NCBI GenBank assembly: GCA_019925095.2
Contig: CM034409.1
Coordinates: 10,588,001 to 10,652,000 of the forward strand
DNA from: Dendrolimus kikuchii
Taxonomy: Eukaryota > Arthropoda > Insecta > Lepidoptera > Lasiocampidae
DNA length: 64,000 nt
Reading direction: 5' to 3'
This document shows positions 1 to 8,743 of the stretch, one piece after another. A program made the position numbers and the translations under genes. The notes beneath the pieces are model-generated. The model was given only the letters and a program-made list of their open reading frames with translations. It made no database searches and had not been told where the DNA came from. The first letter of the stretch is position 1. Every line of letters begins with the position of its first letter.

Positions 1-1295
1 TTAGGTATGTGAAAATTTACAATTTGGTTTGAATTAACCATAAAATGGCAAAATACGGTTGTTGCAGACTGTATAAATAGGTCGCCAGTTGGAATATCCG
101 GCTCGAAGGACCATATGATCTGGCCGATTGCCAGATTTCAAGGGTGCAAGGGTAAGAGGGAATGGAGATAAATGGACTCACCCGTAATAATATGAGCTGA
201 GTAACCGGAGCGTCTGCGATACAGGAGCAGCAGTGCGTGTTCTCTTGTTATATATCTCCCGCTTCACAACTAGATTCACTTGCCACTTATCACCAAGCTC
301 TTGGAACCCGATTAGTATTGCAATTGGGTGGATATCTCAAATGCGCGCGCGATGCGTGAATGTCTTTACGACGGGTCGATTCAGACTGATCGTTGAGACG
401 CGGAAGTGCGGGGTAAATTACTTTTTCGGGGAATCATCGTTCGTTACGCGTGGCGTGAATAAATCATCTAGACTGTCAAAAACAGGCAGTGATTGATGAA
501 TTAATTTCGAAAAATAAATCTGCGTTTGCAAAGGACAAAAATATGACATAGGACAGGTAACGGATCATGAAGCACACATTGATCTACTAATAGAAAAATA
601 TTGCTTCAAAAGGCCATATCGTCATATCATTCGTCAATAACGTCATCTTTTTGTACTGCTTTATCCTTCTTACTTTCACAAACCTACCTAGTCGTTTCTT
701 TCCGTTCATTTTCTTATCGTGTGTACGGAATCTTGCTGTTTTTGGACTAGTTTTTTATTTAAATAATTTTTTACGCAATTTAATTCCAAAATTCAGACAA
801 TAACAACAATAAAATTAAGTAAATAGAAAATTTAAAAATCTTAATGGAATAACAACAAAACAATTAACAAACACAAACTTTTGCGCTCTATACTTAGACG
901 CGCGTGTGTGTGCTGTGTACGGACGTAGCTCAATACTACTAGCTACGTCGTAATGGCCGCAGGGCTGCCCATGTGCGCTTGCTACATGATTTAGAAAAAA
1001 GCGCTAGATCCTGTTACATGATCAAAATTATAAAATACATCCAGCAAGTGCGTGTCGTACCACGTAAACTGAAGCATTCCGTAGAAGCAAAGATCAATCA
1101 CTTTGTCGTTTGACTACGAAACCCTAAAATCTATAATATAGGGCTGTACAATCCCCAAAAAGGAATTTATTTTGTAGTGATGCTAATGAGATTTATATCA
1201 ACTGTTATGTATAGTACCTTTGTGATATTTAAATTTAATGTAAAACAACAAATTTTATTTTAAATTTTTATTTAAACAACGTAAAAATTTATCAG
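1..1295. other. Unassigned AT-rich DNA, no recognisable gene
   Basis: I recognise no gene here. An 87-codon frame at 233-496 (+) has no domain I know, and the surrounding DNA has no convincing codon structure. Positions 890-1010 are somewhat GC-richer and contain an AGCGCT-type short motif that recurs in the repeats near 1.4, 14.7 and 21.3 kb. The segment is probably old transposon debris. Confidence 0.5.
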
Positions 1296-1590
1296 ATATT
1301 TGCATATTATTATCATAAAAAGCGCAAGATTTCACGTCAATTCACGTAAATCGTCACGAAGTCATTTAATAAAATAGAAGCTGGGTTGCCCTAAAAAGCG
1401 CTATATATAAAAAGCCCTGATGATCCAACCGCCGGGGAAGTCCCGTAAACGAGAAAGCGAGCAAAAGAGCGAGCGAGGATATACCTACCTCGTCCTCCGA
1501 CGACCTCGTCCCTCTAACACCTAAAATCGTGTTCTCGCGCATTGAGAAATGCGATGTTCCGAGCCGCCATTAAGTTTGCATCGAACTATA
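1296..1590 (+). repeat. Dispersed repeat, copy 1 (second copy at 14656-14960)
   Basis: About 290 bases that recur on the same strand at 14656-14960. Shared landmarks, in order: an AAAAAGCGCAAGATTT stretch, GGGTTGCCCTAAAAAGCGCT, the GCCGGGGAAG core, the CCTCGTCCTCCGACGACCT stretch, and a final GTTTGCATCGAACTATA. The copies differ by small indels and substitutions. I see no coding potential. It is probably a nonautonomous element or the end of a larger one; I cannot name the family. Confidence 0.75.
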
Positions 1591-1654
1591 CTATACACAT
1601 AAGATTTTCAAATAATACAAATATTCTAGAATATGTAGTATATTCTAGTTTTGA

Positions 1655-1885
1655 TTTCAGAAAAAAAACTAAAAAGTATAAAATAACTTATTTCTAAAGC
1701 TATTATTATTAATATATATTATCTAAAACATCTTAAAGCCGGTGCTTAGTAATTTTCAAAAAAATATAGTAATTTTTATGTTTTACTTTGCACCGACTTC
1801 AAGATGTTTTAGATAATATATATTAATAATAATAATAGCTTTAGAAATCAGTTATTTTATACTTTTTTAGTTTTTGAAGTCGGTT
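1655..1885. repeat. Long inverted repeat (foldback/MITE-like)
   Basis: Two arms of about 75-80 bases, roughly 1660-1738 and 1791-1880, are near-perfect reverse complements. Both contain a run of AT trinucleotides next to AGCTTTAGAAAT or its complement. The loop between them is about 50 bases. The outer edge carries GAAGTCGGTTTTTT, a motif seen again near 3470, 20290 and 22710. The structure suggests a small foldback DNA element. Confidence 0.75.
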
Positions 1886-2010
1886 TTTTTAAACGAAGTT
1901 TTTTTTATTCTATTTGTTAGTTTTTAGTGTCTAGCTATGTATGGGTAGACCTACGAAAGGTGCCGCGCTCCTTAAAAAATATAGGTCCGAAGAAACGGGA
2001 ACAAAAATAT

Positions 2011-2461
2011 GTTCGTAAAATGAAAACTACTGGGCCAAACTATGTTAAATTTTTAGGTGACCAAATGGCAACTATTCCGCATCAAACTAAATAAGAATCA
2101 CGTAAATCGGATCATAAATCTCAGCTTAATCGGTGTACATATGGAACGGAATGGAAAATTTTTCATAAAAAAATGTTCATAAAATGAAAACTACTGGACC
2201 AAACTATGTCAAATTTTTAGGGGACTAAATGGCGCAGCTATTTCGCGTCGAACAAAAAAAGAATCACGTAAATCGGATCATAACTCTCAGAGTAATCGGT
2301 GTACATATGGAACGGAATGGAAATTTTTTCATAAAAAATGTTCATAAAATGAAAACTATTGGGCCAAACTATGTCAAATGTTTAGGGGACCAAATGGAAG
2401 CTATTCCGCGTCGAACTAAAAAGAATCACGTAAATCGGATCATAAATCTCAGAGTAATCGG
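2011..2461 (+). repeat. Tandem repeat, about 164-bp unit, 2.75 copies
   Basis: Units start at 2011, 2175 and 2340, a spacing of 164 and 165 bases. Each begins GTTC(A/G)TAAAATGAAAACTA, runs through CCAAACTATGT and AATCACGTAAATCGGATCAT, and ends at a GTGTACATATGGAACGG stretch. The third unit stops at 2461, exactly where the Penelope-like sequence begins. Open frames across it are products of the repeat and not genes. Confidence 0.85.
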
Positions 2462-2895
2462 TGAACATACATAAAAAAAAACAAAACAAACAAATAGTTT
2501 ACAAGCTTGATTGTGAGTGTGGATTGTCATACATTGGGCAAACAAAGAGGAGCATAAAAACACGAGTAAAAGAACACATTGCTGACATGAAACACACAAG
2601 GTCTACGAAGTCTGCGATCAGTGAACACACGCTGGATAAACACAACCACTACATCAGATTCGATAACCCACAAATCCTCGCGAAAGAGAATCGTTTCATA
2701 CCTAGAATGATGCGTGAGGCTATTGAAATCAAAAAACACCCAAATTTCAATAGAGAAGATGGTTGGCAAGTACCACCTGTTTGGGATCCAATTATCAAAA
2801 CTATTAAGACCCAAACCCAGCAAAAACCAGCTGCCAGACCTCAAGACACTGTGAGCTCTTTCTGCGTACAACGGAACACAAACCAACTTGACTGA
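2461..2895 (+). pseudogene. GIY-YIG endonuclease domain of a Penelope-like element (RT missing)
   Basis: A 144-residue frame. The segment IVYKLDCECGLSYIGQTKRS holds the Y and YIG elements of the GIY-YIG nuclease fold together with the Cys pair typical of Penelope-like endonucleases. Further on lie a conserved Arg (TRVKEH), His residues (ISEHTLDKHNH) and a Glu within EAIEI. In the family this domain sits C-terminal to the reverse transcriptase and nicks target DNA. Here there is no RT upstream, only a tandem repeat, so the first ATG is not a true start and the product is not expected to function. Family assignment rests on motif order; an unrelated GIY-YIG protein is less likely given the ribozyme-like sequence downstream. 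Confidence 0.75.
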
Positions 2896-3149
2896 TAATT
2901 ACTTTTATTTTTCCTTCCACCCATTTTAATATTATATAAAATTATTAGAGCTAGGCATGTTTGCTGAAGAGTTTCTTGCGCCGCTTCTTCTCTTCAAGCC
3001 ATAACATGTTGCGAAGCGGTAGTAAATTAGATTAGGCTCCCATAGATTAAATAATAACCATAAACAAAATTAAAAATTAAATAATTAAAATTAATAAGTT
3101 GGCGGTAGGCTAAATAAAACTTTAACAATACTCGTTGACACTTGACATC

Positions 3150-3196
3150 TTTGTCTTCCGTGATCACGGCCACTGAAAAGTGGCCGAAACGTGGAA
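3150..3196 (+). ncRNA. Probable degenerate hammerhead ribozyme of the Penelope-like element
   Basis: At 3160-3190 the order is a GTGATCA box, a perfect GGCCACT-GAAA-AGTGGCC hairpin, and GAAAC. A hammerhead core has CUGAUGA, stem II, then GAAA. The box differs from consensus at two of seven positions, so self-cleavage is probably lost. Penelope-like elements are known to carry hammerhead motifs, and this lies 265 bases past a Penelope-type endonuclease. Stems I and III were not modelled. Confidence 0.5.
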
Positions 3197-3245
3197 AAAA
3201 CCAAAATCAAATAAAATTACCGCGCTTAAAACCGTTAAAACGTAG

Positions 3246-4296
3246 TTTTATTATTTATTAAACAAATAGTATCAAAAACAGCGTATATTATTACACTAAT
3301 CGATATTTTAGATTTTATTTCATTGCATTAAAGTTGATAGCTTACTATAGCAAAAAGTGTCGTGACAACTTTTCGTAAGAATTTTTTCCGTCTAGCCCCC
3401 TTTCACAACGCGCGATAAGGAACTTCGTTCCAAAAGAAAAGATCCCGACGAATTGAGAAGCTCCTCCTTTTTTTGAAGTCGGTTAAAAATAAATTAAAAT
3501 AGCGACATTGCCTCGGTTACGGTGCAAAACTAGCATAGTTAGTTCTTAATGTGTCTCCTTCTGTGGTGGCCTTTTTAACGTACCAAAACAACTCTTTTCA
3601 ATATAAACAAATACACAGATAATATTAAGGACAGAAAAACACACACCCCAAGCTAAGCAAATTACACTTGTATTATAGGTTGTGTTACCACATTATATTA
3701 TTATGAATATTACCCAGACCCAGAATATTATGTTGATATATAATATAAATAATTGGATGTGATCTGTGGATAAAAATAAACAATTCATTTTTTATTTAGT
3801 GTAGGTATTTGTAACATATTTTAATAAATCATTGTCTAATAAAAAAAACATGATTTTAAAAAGGTTTTTTTAAATACAAGGTTTTGAGATCCTGCTCATC
3901 ATGTAGCAGCAGAGTACTAGCTAAGACAAGTAAAACGAGCCCAAACACAACCGGGTCTATTTTGTTTAGTACAGGAGTTCCTACGGCCACCTTCCGACTC
4001 CATCATCAAATCAGCTCCATGGTACCATATTATTACATTGTCACGCGATATACCCATACGTGCAAAATTTCAGCTCAATCGGAAACCGGGAAGTCGATCA
4101 AATTTAATTTGAAAGATACCTTTACAAACATACGTATGAAGCTAATAAAAGTGTATTAAAAATAAATACGCGTATATGCACCTGGGTATTGTTAGGATGA
4201 TGGCTCGAGGTAGGGTCATTTTCGTAATGAAACACATCTTGACACACAATACAAAGAATGTGTATACATGTCTAGAGGATTAATACGGACGAGATA
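3246..4296. other. AT-rich DNA with transposon-end motifs, no gene
   Basis: No coding sequence recognised. Positions 3340-3440 are an inverted copy of 6283-6372 (shared landmarks CAAAAAGTGTCGT, CCGTCTAGCCCCCTT, GCGCGATAAGGAACTTCGTTCC). Positions 3880-4180 resemble a dispersed lepidopteran repeat (an ATTTCAGCTCAATCGGAAACCGG stretch) but I cannot assign its class. Confidence 0.5.
3340..3442 (+). repeat. Left arm of a distant inverted repeat (partner 6283-6375)
   Basis: The roughly 95-base arm matches the reverse complement of 6283-6375 with a few differences. It includes GGAACTTCGTTCC, which also occurs at 6838 and 21592. The arms flank the LINE fragment at 4297-6105, so they could be terminal inverted repeats of a DNA element into which the LINE inserted, or two independent solo ends. 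Confidence 0.6.
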
Positions 4297-6105
4297 TTTT
4301 TTTTTTAAGGCGGGGGAAATGCATTTCGCACAGTACCGAGTCCTTTGCCAGGGATTAGACCATAGTCGATTATGGAGGCATTCCCAAGGGGGCAATCCAA
4401 ATACTAATCGACCGGCTTGTGTGGAGACTCGAGTACTCAATACTCCACCAAAACCACCTTCCTCCCATGTGCCCCGCGCTTATGACAGGAAGAGCGTGAG
4501 ACTTAGAACGTAGTTACGCCCACGCTGATCCTAGCGCATCAGTGCTTGAGAATGCCCCGGGAAGCAGTGCAAACTCACTTCGCCAACAGGGGTGAAGACT
4601 CCTCTGCTCCCTAGATGCTAGAGGGCCTCTCCAGCGGTATTTTCAAGGAGGGAAGTCATGCGCATATCTGCGCCTCCGGGACCCCGACTGACGTCGGTGC
4701 CCATGAGGAGGCGCATGAATACGCGCAATTCCACTTCTTTCCCTATCTCGTTCCGCGGTCTTCTTTTGGGACATAACCGTCTCGCAGAAATTGGCCGCAC
4801 CCACCCAATGATCGTCGCTGTGCAGCAAGGCTTGCACCAGGCTGCCGAGCGAGTCGATCGGACGTACTATTGTCTCGAGTTCAAACCTTTGCAGTGCCCA
4901 TGCTGCGCACTCGACTAGCGTATGAAACGCCGTGTCAAGCGCGCCACACTGGCGACATTGGGATGAAGGCAGACAGCTCGCAATCTGACACAGATACTTA
5001 TCGAAGCAACCATGCCCGGTAAGTATCTGCGTCATCCTGAAGGTCAGGGTTCCGCGTTTCCGCGAGAGCCATTGCAACAGGTGTGGGCGCACCGCTTCCA
5101 CTGTCCCCATGCCGGCCACAGGGTTTTCCAACTCTACTGACCAAGTTTGGATCATGGCCGCGGTTTCCCGCATCCTGATCGCCTGAATCTCGGCCTGGCA
5201 GTAGACCAGGCCACGTGCGAGGGCATCCTCTCGGGAGCGCCGAGCTTTAGCAAGTACGTCCGCCTGGAGAGGCCAGGGCGGATCGCCTGCCAAGAGTGTC
5301 GACGCCATCCACGACACTGTACGGTATTCATGGATGGTCCTCACCGCCAGGACCCGCTGTGCGCGGCACAGCAGAGTCCTATTGTGGCGGTGAAGCGCAG
5401 TGGACCAAACGGGTGCACCGTACAGGGCCATGCTCCTAAGGATGCCCGAGTAGAGTTTCCTACTCGTCCCCCCGGTCCCCCCACGTTAGGAAGGAGCCGA
5501 GAGAGGGCGCCTGCGTACCTCACGAGTTTGGGAACTAGCTGCTCAAAGTGCGCCTTAAACAGCCATTTCCCGTCGAGAATTAGCCCCAGATATTTCATCT
5601 GGGGTCCTACATGAATGTCCACCCCTTGAACTGTAATGGTCAAGTCCGCGGGGGGATTACGAAACTGCCTATGGAACATGACGGCCTCCGTTTTCGCGGG
5701 GGAGACCCTCAAGCCCAGCCTACCTATTCTTTGGACCACGATCACCAACCCGTCATTAGCGAGGTCCACGGATGCCACGTAAGACGCAGCGCGTGCCGTG
5801 AGTAGGTTGTCATCCGCAAAGCAGATTAGTCCTATTTCGGGCAGGACGGGAACCCGAAGGATCCAGTCATAACCGACCTTCCAAAGAATCAGCCCGAGGA
5901 CCGACCCCTGTGGGACGCCGCACGCGACGCGTCACCGACCTAACGCGCGATTCTCGGACTCACCGCCCTCCCAAAGGATGTACCTGTCCTGGAGGTACGC
6001 GCCCAACAGCCTTGTGAGGTACGGGGGAACTCCGTCTGCACGGAGCCCTTCCCTGATCGTCTCGTGAGGGAGGCTGTTAAAGGCATTCGCTATATCGACT
6101 CTCCT
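4297..6105 (-). mobile_element. 5'-truncated poly-A LINE, R1-clade-like
   Basis: Minus-strand non-LTR element. It runs from an abrupt 5' truncation near 6105 through part of the reverse transcriptase, the C-terminal Cys/His segment and a 3' UTR, and ends in an A-tail (a T run on the plus strand at 4298-4308). Part of the 3' UTR (GGGCGTAACTA, then TTCTAA, then a G-rich GGTTTTGGTGG stretch) is recognisably homologous to the A-tailed insertion at 48493-48790, so the two belong to related families. Confidence 0.75.
4643..6105 (-). pseudogene. Reverse transcriptase fragment of R1-clade-like LINE (frameshifted)
   Basis: Read on the minus strand, the conceptual product shows RT motif A (VDIANAFNSLPHE), motif B (CGVPQGSVLG), a catalytic FADD box (ICFADDNLL), the thumb-side KTEAVMF and YLGLILDG motifs, and a C-terminal CRQCGALDTAFHTLVEC zinc-binding motif. 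Reading shifts frame at least twice, near 5930 and between about 5340 and 5430, so no full protein can be made. The endonuclease and start of RT are missing by 5' truncation. The family's role is target-primed reverse transcription of its own mRNA. Clade assignment (R1 superfamily) is by motif style. Confidence 0.75.
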
Positions 6106-6282
6106 CGATAGATTGGTTTACAGTTGTATAACACAAAGTAAAATTACTGAATTTGCATCTACATAATAGTACGAAGTAAACTGTAGGTAATATGTATCTA
6201 TCATTTTATACTGTCTAATCTCGGCCACACTTAGCTATGTCTTATATAGCTGATGCCCGCAACTTCGTCCGCGTGGTGCGGT

Positions 6283-6375
6283 TTTTGGAACGAAGTTCCT
6301 TATCGCGCGTTGCGCAAGGGGGCTAGACGGAAAAAATTAACACCAAAAGTTGTAACGACACTTTTTGCTATAGTT
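6283..6375 (-). repeat. Right arm of distant inverted repeat (partner 3340-3442)
   Basis: Reverse complement of 3340-3442 with scattered differences, including the GGAACGAAGTTCC box and the AAGGGGGCTAGACGG stretch. Confidence 0.6.
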
Positions 6376-6536
6376 GTAAGCCGTGCGGCGTGCGCGTGTT
6401 TCTCTGTCTGTCTCTCTCTCTCATAGAAAGCAAGCCAGTTATTTTCGTTTCGTCTTTCTATTTCGCATTGAACAGTGTGGTGTCGCGACGATTATTTTTG
6501 TTGAGTGTATACAGGTTTTTTGTACATAATAAATAA

Positions 6537-6739
6537 TAAATCAAAACCATTGCTACAGTTTCTAGAGGAAGAATTTGATTTTAAGAATAAACAATAATCC
6601 AGCAGAATCAACAACAAAATATAATACTACCATCGATGCAGTTTTTTCAAGACATTTAAATAAAATAGAATCCCAAACATATGTTCCCTACTTCAGTTAC
6701 CAAAAACCAATTATTACTAAAATTGAGCGTACTGATTAA
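6537..6739 (+). pseudogene. C-terminal tail of a transposon-associated ORF, possibly Pif1-helicase type
   Basis: Two adjacent frames read KPLLQFLEEEFDFKN and then, after a one-base shift, TTIDAVFSRHLNKIESQ followed by a YVPYFSYQKPII segment and a stop at 6739. I recall similar TIDAVF...YFSYHKPI tails from Pif1-like helicase ORFs in arthropod genomes, but this is memory-based and unverified. Only the tail is left and it is frameshifted. Confidence 0.35.
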
Positions 6740-7129
6740 GTTTATATTACATTATATTTGTTAATAATAAAAAAATATTATTATCACTTAAAAAAAAATA
6801 TATTACAATTCCTTCACTAATTAATCGAAAGGAACTTCGTTCCATCCGGGTGTCCCTTGACACCTCTCAAGTTTTTGACTATCTCACGGGAACTTTAATT
6901 TTTCGCGATCAAAAATATCCTATATGTTGGCCAGGGATACAAGCTACCACCATACATTTAAATCGTTCTAGTCCTTTCGGAGATTAGCCGGTACAAACAG
7001 ACAGACTAACAAAGAAACAAAAATTTGAAAAAAATCTAAATTAGTTCTATTTCATTTCTTACAACCCCCTGAGTTGGTTTTTAGCATTTTTCATTGTACA
7101 GAAATTCGACCTCTACAGTTTTATTATAA

Positions 7130-7130
<1 letters not shown>

Positions 7131-7180
<50 letters not shown>
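7131..7180. repeat. (TA)n microsatellite
   Basis: About 25 TA units immediately left of a small inverted-repeat element. A TA run next to the element may reflect TA target preference. Confidence 0.9.
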
Positions 7181-7182
<2 letters not shown>

Positions 7183-7326
7183 TTATTGGCCGATTCCTAT
7201 ATCCTGCCGACCATTCATTTCCCTTACTATCGGTTAAAATTTGACATCAGCTCCATCCAACTAATGTCAAAATTCAACCGACGGTAAGGCAAGTGATTTA
7301 ATAGTAAGATATAGGAACTGACCATA
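7183..7326. mobile_element. MITE, family M1 copy 1
   Basis: A roughly 144-base element whose two halves are inverted repeats. The left arm contains TTACTATCGGTTAAAATTTGA; the right arm contains the partner ATGTCAAAATTCAACCGACGG and ends GGAACTGACCATA. The same arrangement recurs at 8603-8743. It has no coding capacity and would need a transposase supplied in trans. Confidence 0.75.
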
Positions 7327-7504
7327 TATATTAAGAAAACAAAAGTATTTCTGCAAATAGAAAGTTGAGTGGCATCTGTTGATTACTTTCGAGATTTGCA
7401 GCCAATCACACACCTACGGAAGAGAATTTTTATATAGCTACGCCAGGGCAACAAAGTTTTATCGCAATTGTATTTATAGTATGGCAGCGCAGGATTATAT
7501 CCAT

Positions 7505-7812
7505 GCAGGAACGGAGAAAGAATACAATTTCCTGCGGCCGGGCGGCCTGTCGTTAGAGGCGACAAAACAATCCACAGCCAGTGGTGGTAAAGTATTTGCC
7601 CGACTGGATGGCTACCACCCCTGGTCTAGAGTATGCCGCCATAACAACCTTGATTTGTGTTCCGGCATTAGTGACCAGGTTCCAGTCTCTCTTAAGAGAG
7701 CAGCAGCGCATTTGTAGCATTTTTGGTGTTGCAAATGTCCATAGGCGATGGTAACTGCTTTCCATCAAGTGGGCCGTCAGCCTGTCTGCTGAACTCATGC
7801 AATAAAAAAAAG
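7505..7812 (+). mobile_element. LINE 3' end or SINE with CR1/Zenon-like tail, copy 1
   Basis: Starts around GCAGGAACGGAGAAAG and ends ATGCAATAAAAAAAA. The 3' part CATAGGCGATGGTAAC...GGGCCGTC resembles the 3' terminus of lepidopteran CR1/Zenon elements. An inverted copy lies at 15853-16172 and a short tail copy at 26102-26147. The apparent frames in it are not conserved between copies, so I treat it as untranslated sequence. It could be a SINE that shares a LINE tail. Confidence 0.65.
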
Positions 7813-7995
7813 CGCCTAAAATACGAACAAACAAACATTGATTTTTAAATACATTTATCGATACGACAAACTCGCCACCTACTGTGAGTTAATTGTAGGT
7901 ACTATTATTATACCCTTCACGCAAGAGCAAGCAATAACTTGACAAAGTTTTAGCACAGTCGGATGAACAGTAAGGTAGTACATTAAATATAAACA

Positions 7996-8545
7996 TACAT
8001 ACATACATACATACATAACTTCACGCCAGTTCCCTTGCGGGGTAGGCACGAACAACAGAGTGCCATTTAGGCTTATTCTTACACACCTCACTTGCCTCTT
8101 TGACATTCATAACTCTTGTCATGCACACTCGTCTGTTCTTAAGGCTCCTGACATCACCTTCTGCTAGTACACGATCAATTTGATCATGGAAGGTGTGTCG
8201 TGGCCTTCCACGACTTCTGCATCCATCCACTTTTGCATTGTATATCTGTTTAGTCATTCTTTCATCATGCATTCTTTCCACATGCCCGAACCACCGGAGC
8301 ATTCCTTTCCTTACCTTCACCCCGACACTCTCTTTCAGACCAACTCTCTTTCTTACTTCGGTATTACGAACGCGGTCCGCGAGCGTCACTCCGCAGATTT
8401 TGCGCAGTGCTCGCATCTCGACCGCGTTTACTCTACTTTCATACTCTCTCTTCCATACCCAACTCTCGCATCCATACGTGAGCGTAGGTACCAGCACCGC
8501 GTTGTGTACGGCGAGCTGGGCCTTCTGGCTGAGTTTCTTAGCGCC
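7996..8545 (-). mobile_element. 5'-truncated RTE-type LINE fragment with target duplication
   Basis: Minus-strand copy of the last 550 bases of the LINE at 26782-29823. It encodes the C-terminal 158 residues (GMLRWFGHVER, GRPRHTFHDQ, ending RAYPARELA) in one open frame and ends in a TATG-type repeat tail. A 12-base duplication TAAATATAAACA flanks it (7984-7995 and 8546-8557), showing a discrete insertion event. Compared with the long copy it has five extra residues (MHDER), a 15-base difference lying between short direct repeats. Confidence 0.9.
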
Positions 8546-8602
8546 TAAATATAAACAATCGTTAATATTTATTTATAAGACAGTTCTAAAATAAATAGGT
8601 TA

Positions 8603-8743
8603 ATAGCCGGTTCCTATACCTTACCGATCGTTCATTTGGCTTACTATCGGTTAAAATTTGACATCAAATCCATACAAATAATGTTAGAATTTAACTGACG
8701 GTGAAGCAAGTGAATGAATAGTAAGTTATAAGAACCGGCCATA
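8603..8743. mobile_element. MITE, family M1 copy 2
   Basis: A 141-base relative of the element at 7183-7326, with arms TAATAGCCGGTTCC and GAACCGGCCATA at the ends and the shared core TTACTATCGGTTAAAATTTGA. The ends are better preserved than in copy 1. Confidence 0.75.

Larger units (their letters stand above)
2461..3245 (+). mobile_element. Penelope-like element fragment (3' part)
   Basis: This segment holds the endonuclease end of a Penelope-like retroelement followed by about 350 bases of 3' sequence that includes a hammerhead-like motif at 3160-3190. The reverse transcriptase that normally precedes the GIY-YIG domain is absent, so the copy is strongly 5' truncated. The left edge abuts the 164-bp tandem repeat. 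The right edge is uncertain, placed near an ACCGTTAAAACGTAG stretch at about 3230-3245. Confidence 0.7.
6106..7130. other. Non-coding DNA with an inverted-repeat arm and a short transposon ORF tail
   Basis: Contains the right arm of the distant inverted repeat (6283-6375), a CT-rich stretch near 6400-6420 and a short coding remnant at 6537-6739, listed separately. Nothing else is recognisable. Confidence 0.5.

Noticed and set aside
233..496. 87-codon frame near the left edge
   Set aside because: No recognisable domain and surrounding sequence looks like repeat debris; could not be supported as a gene.
8180..8594. Plus-strand 122- and 133-codon frames
   Set aside because: Antisense to the RTE-type LINE C-terminus; the same frames appear opposite the long copy at 26956-27535.
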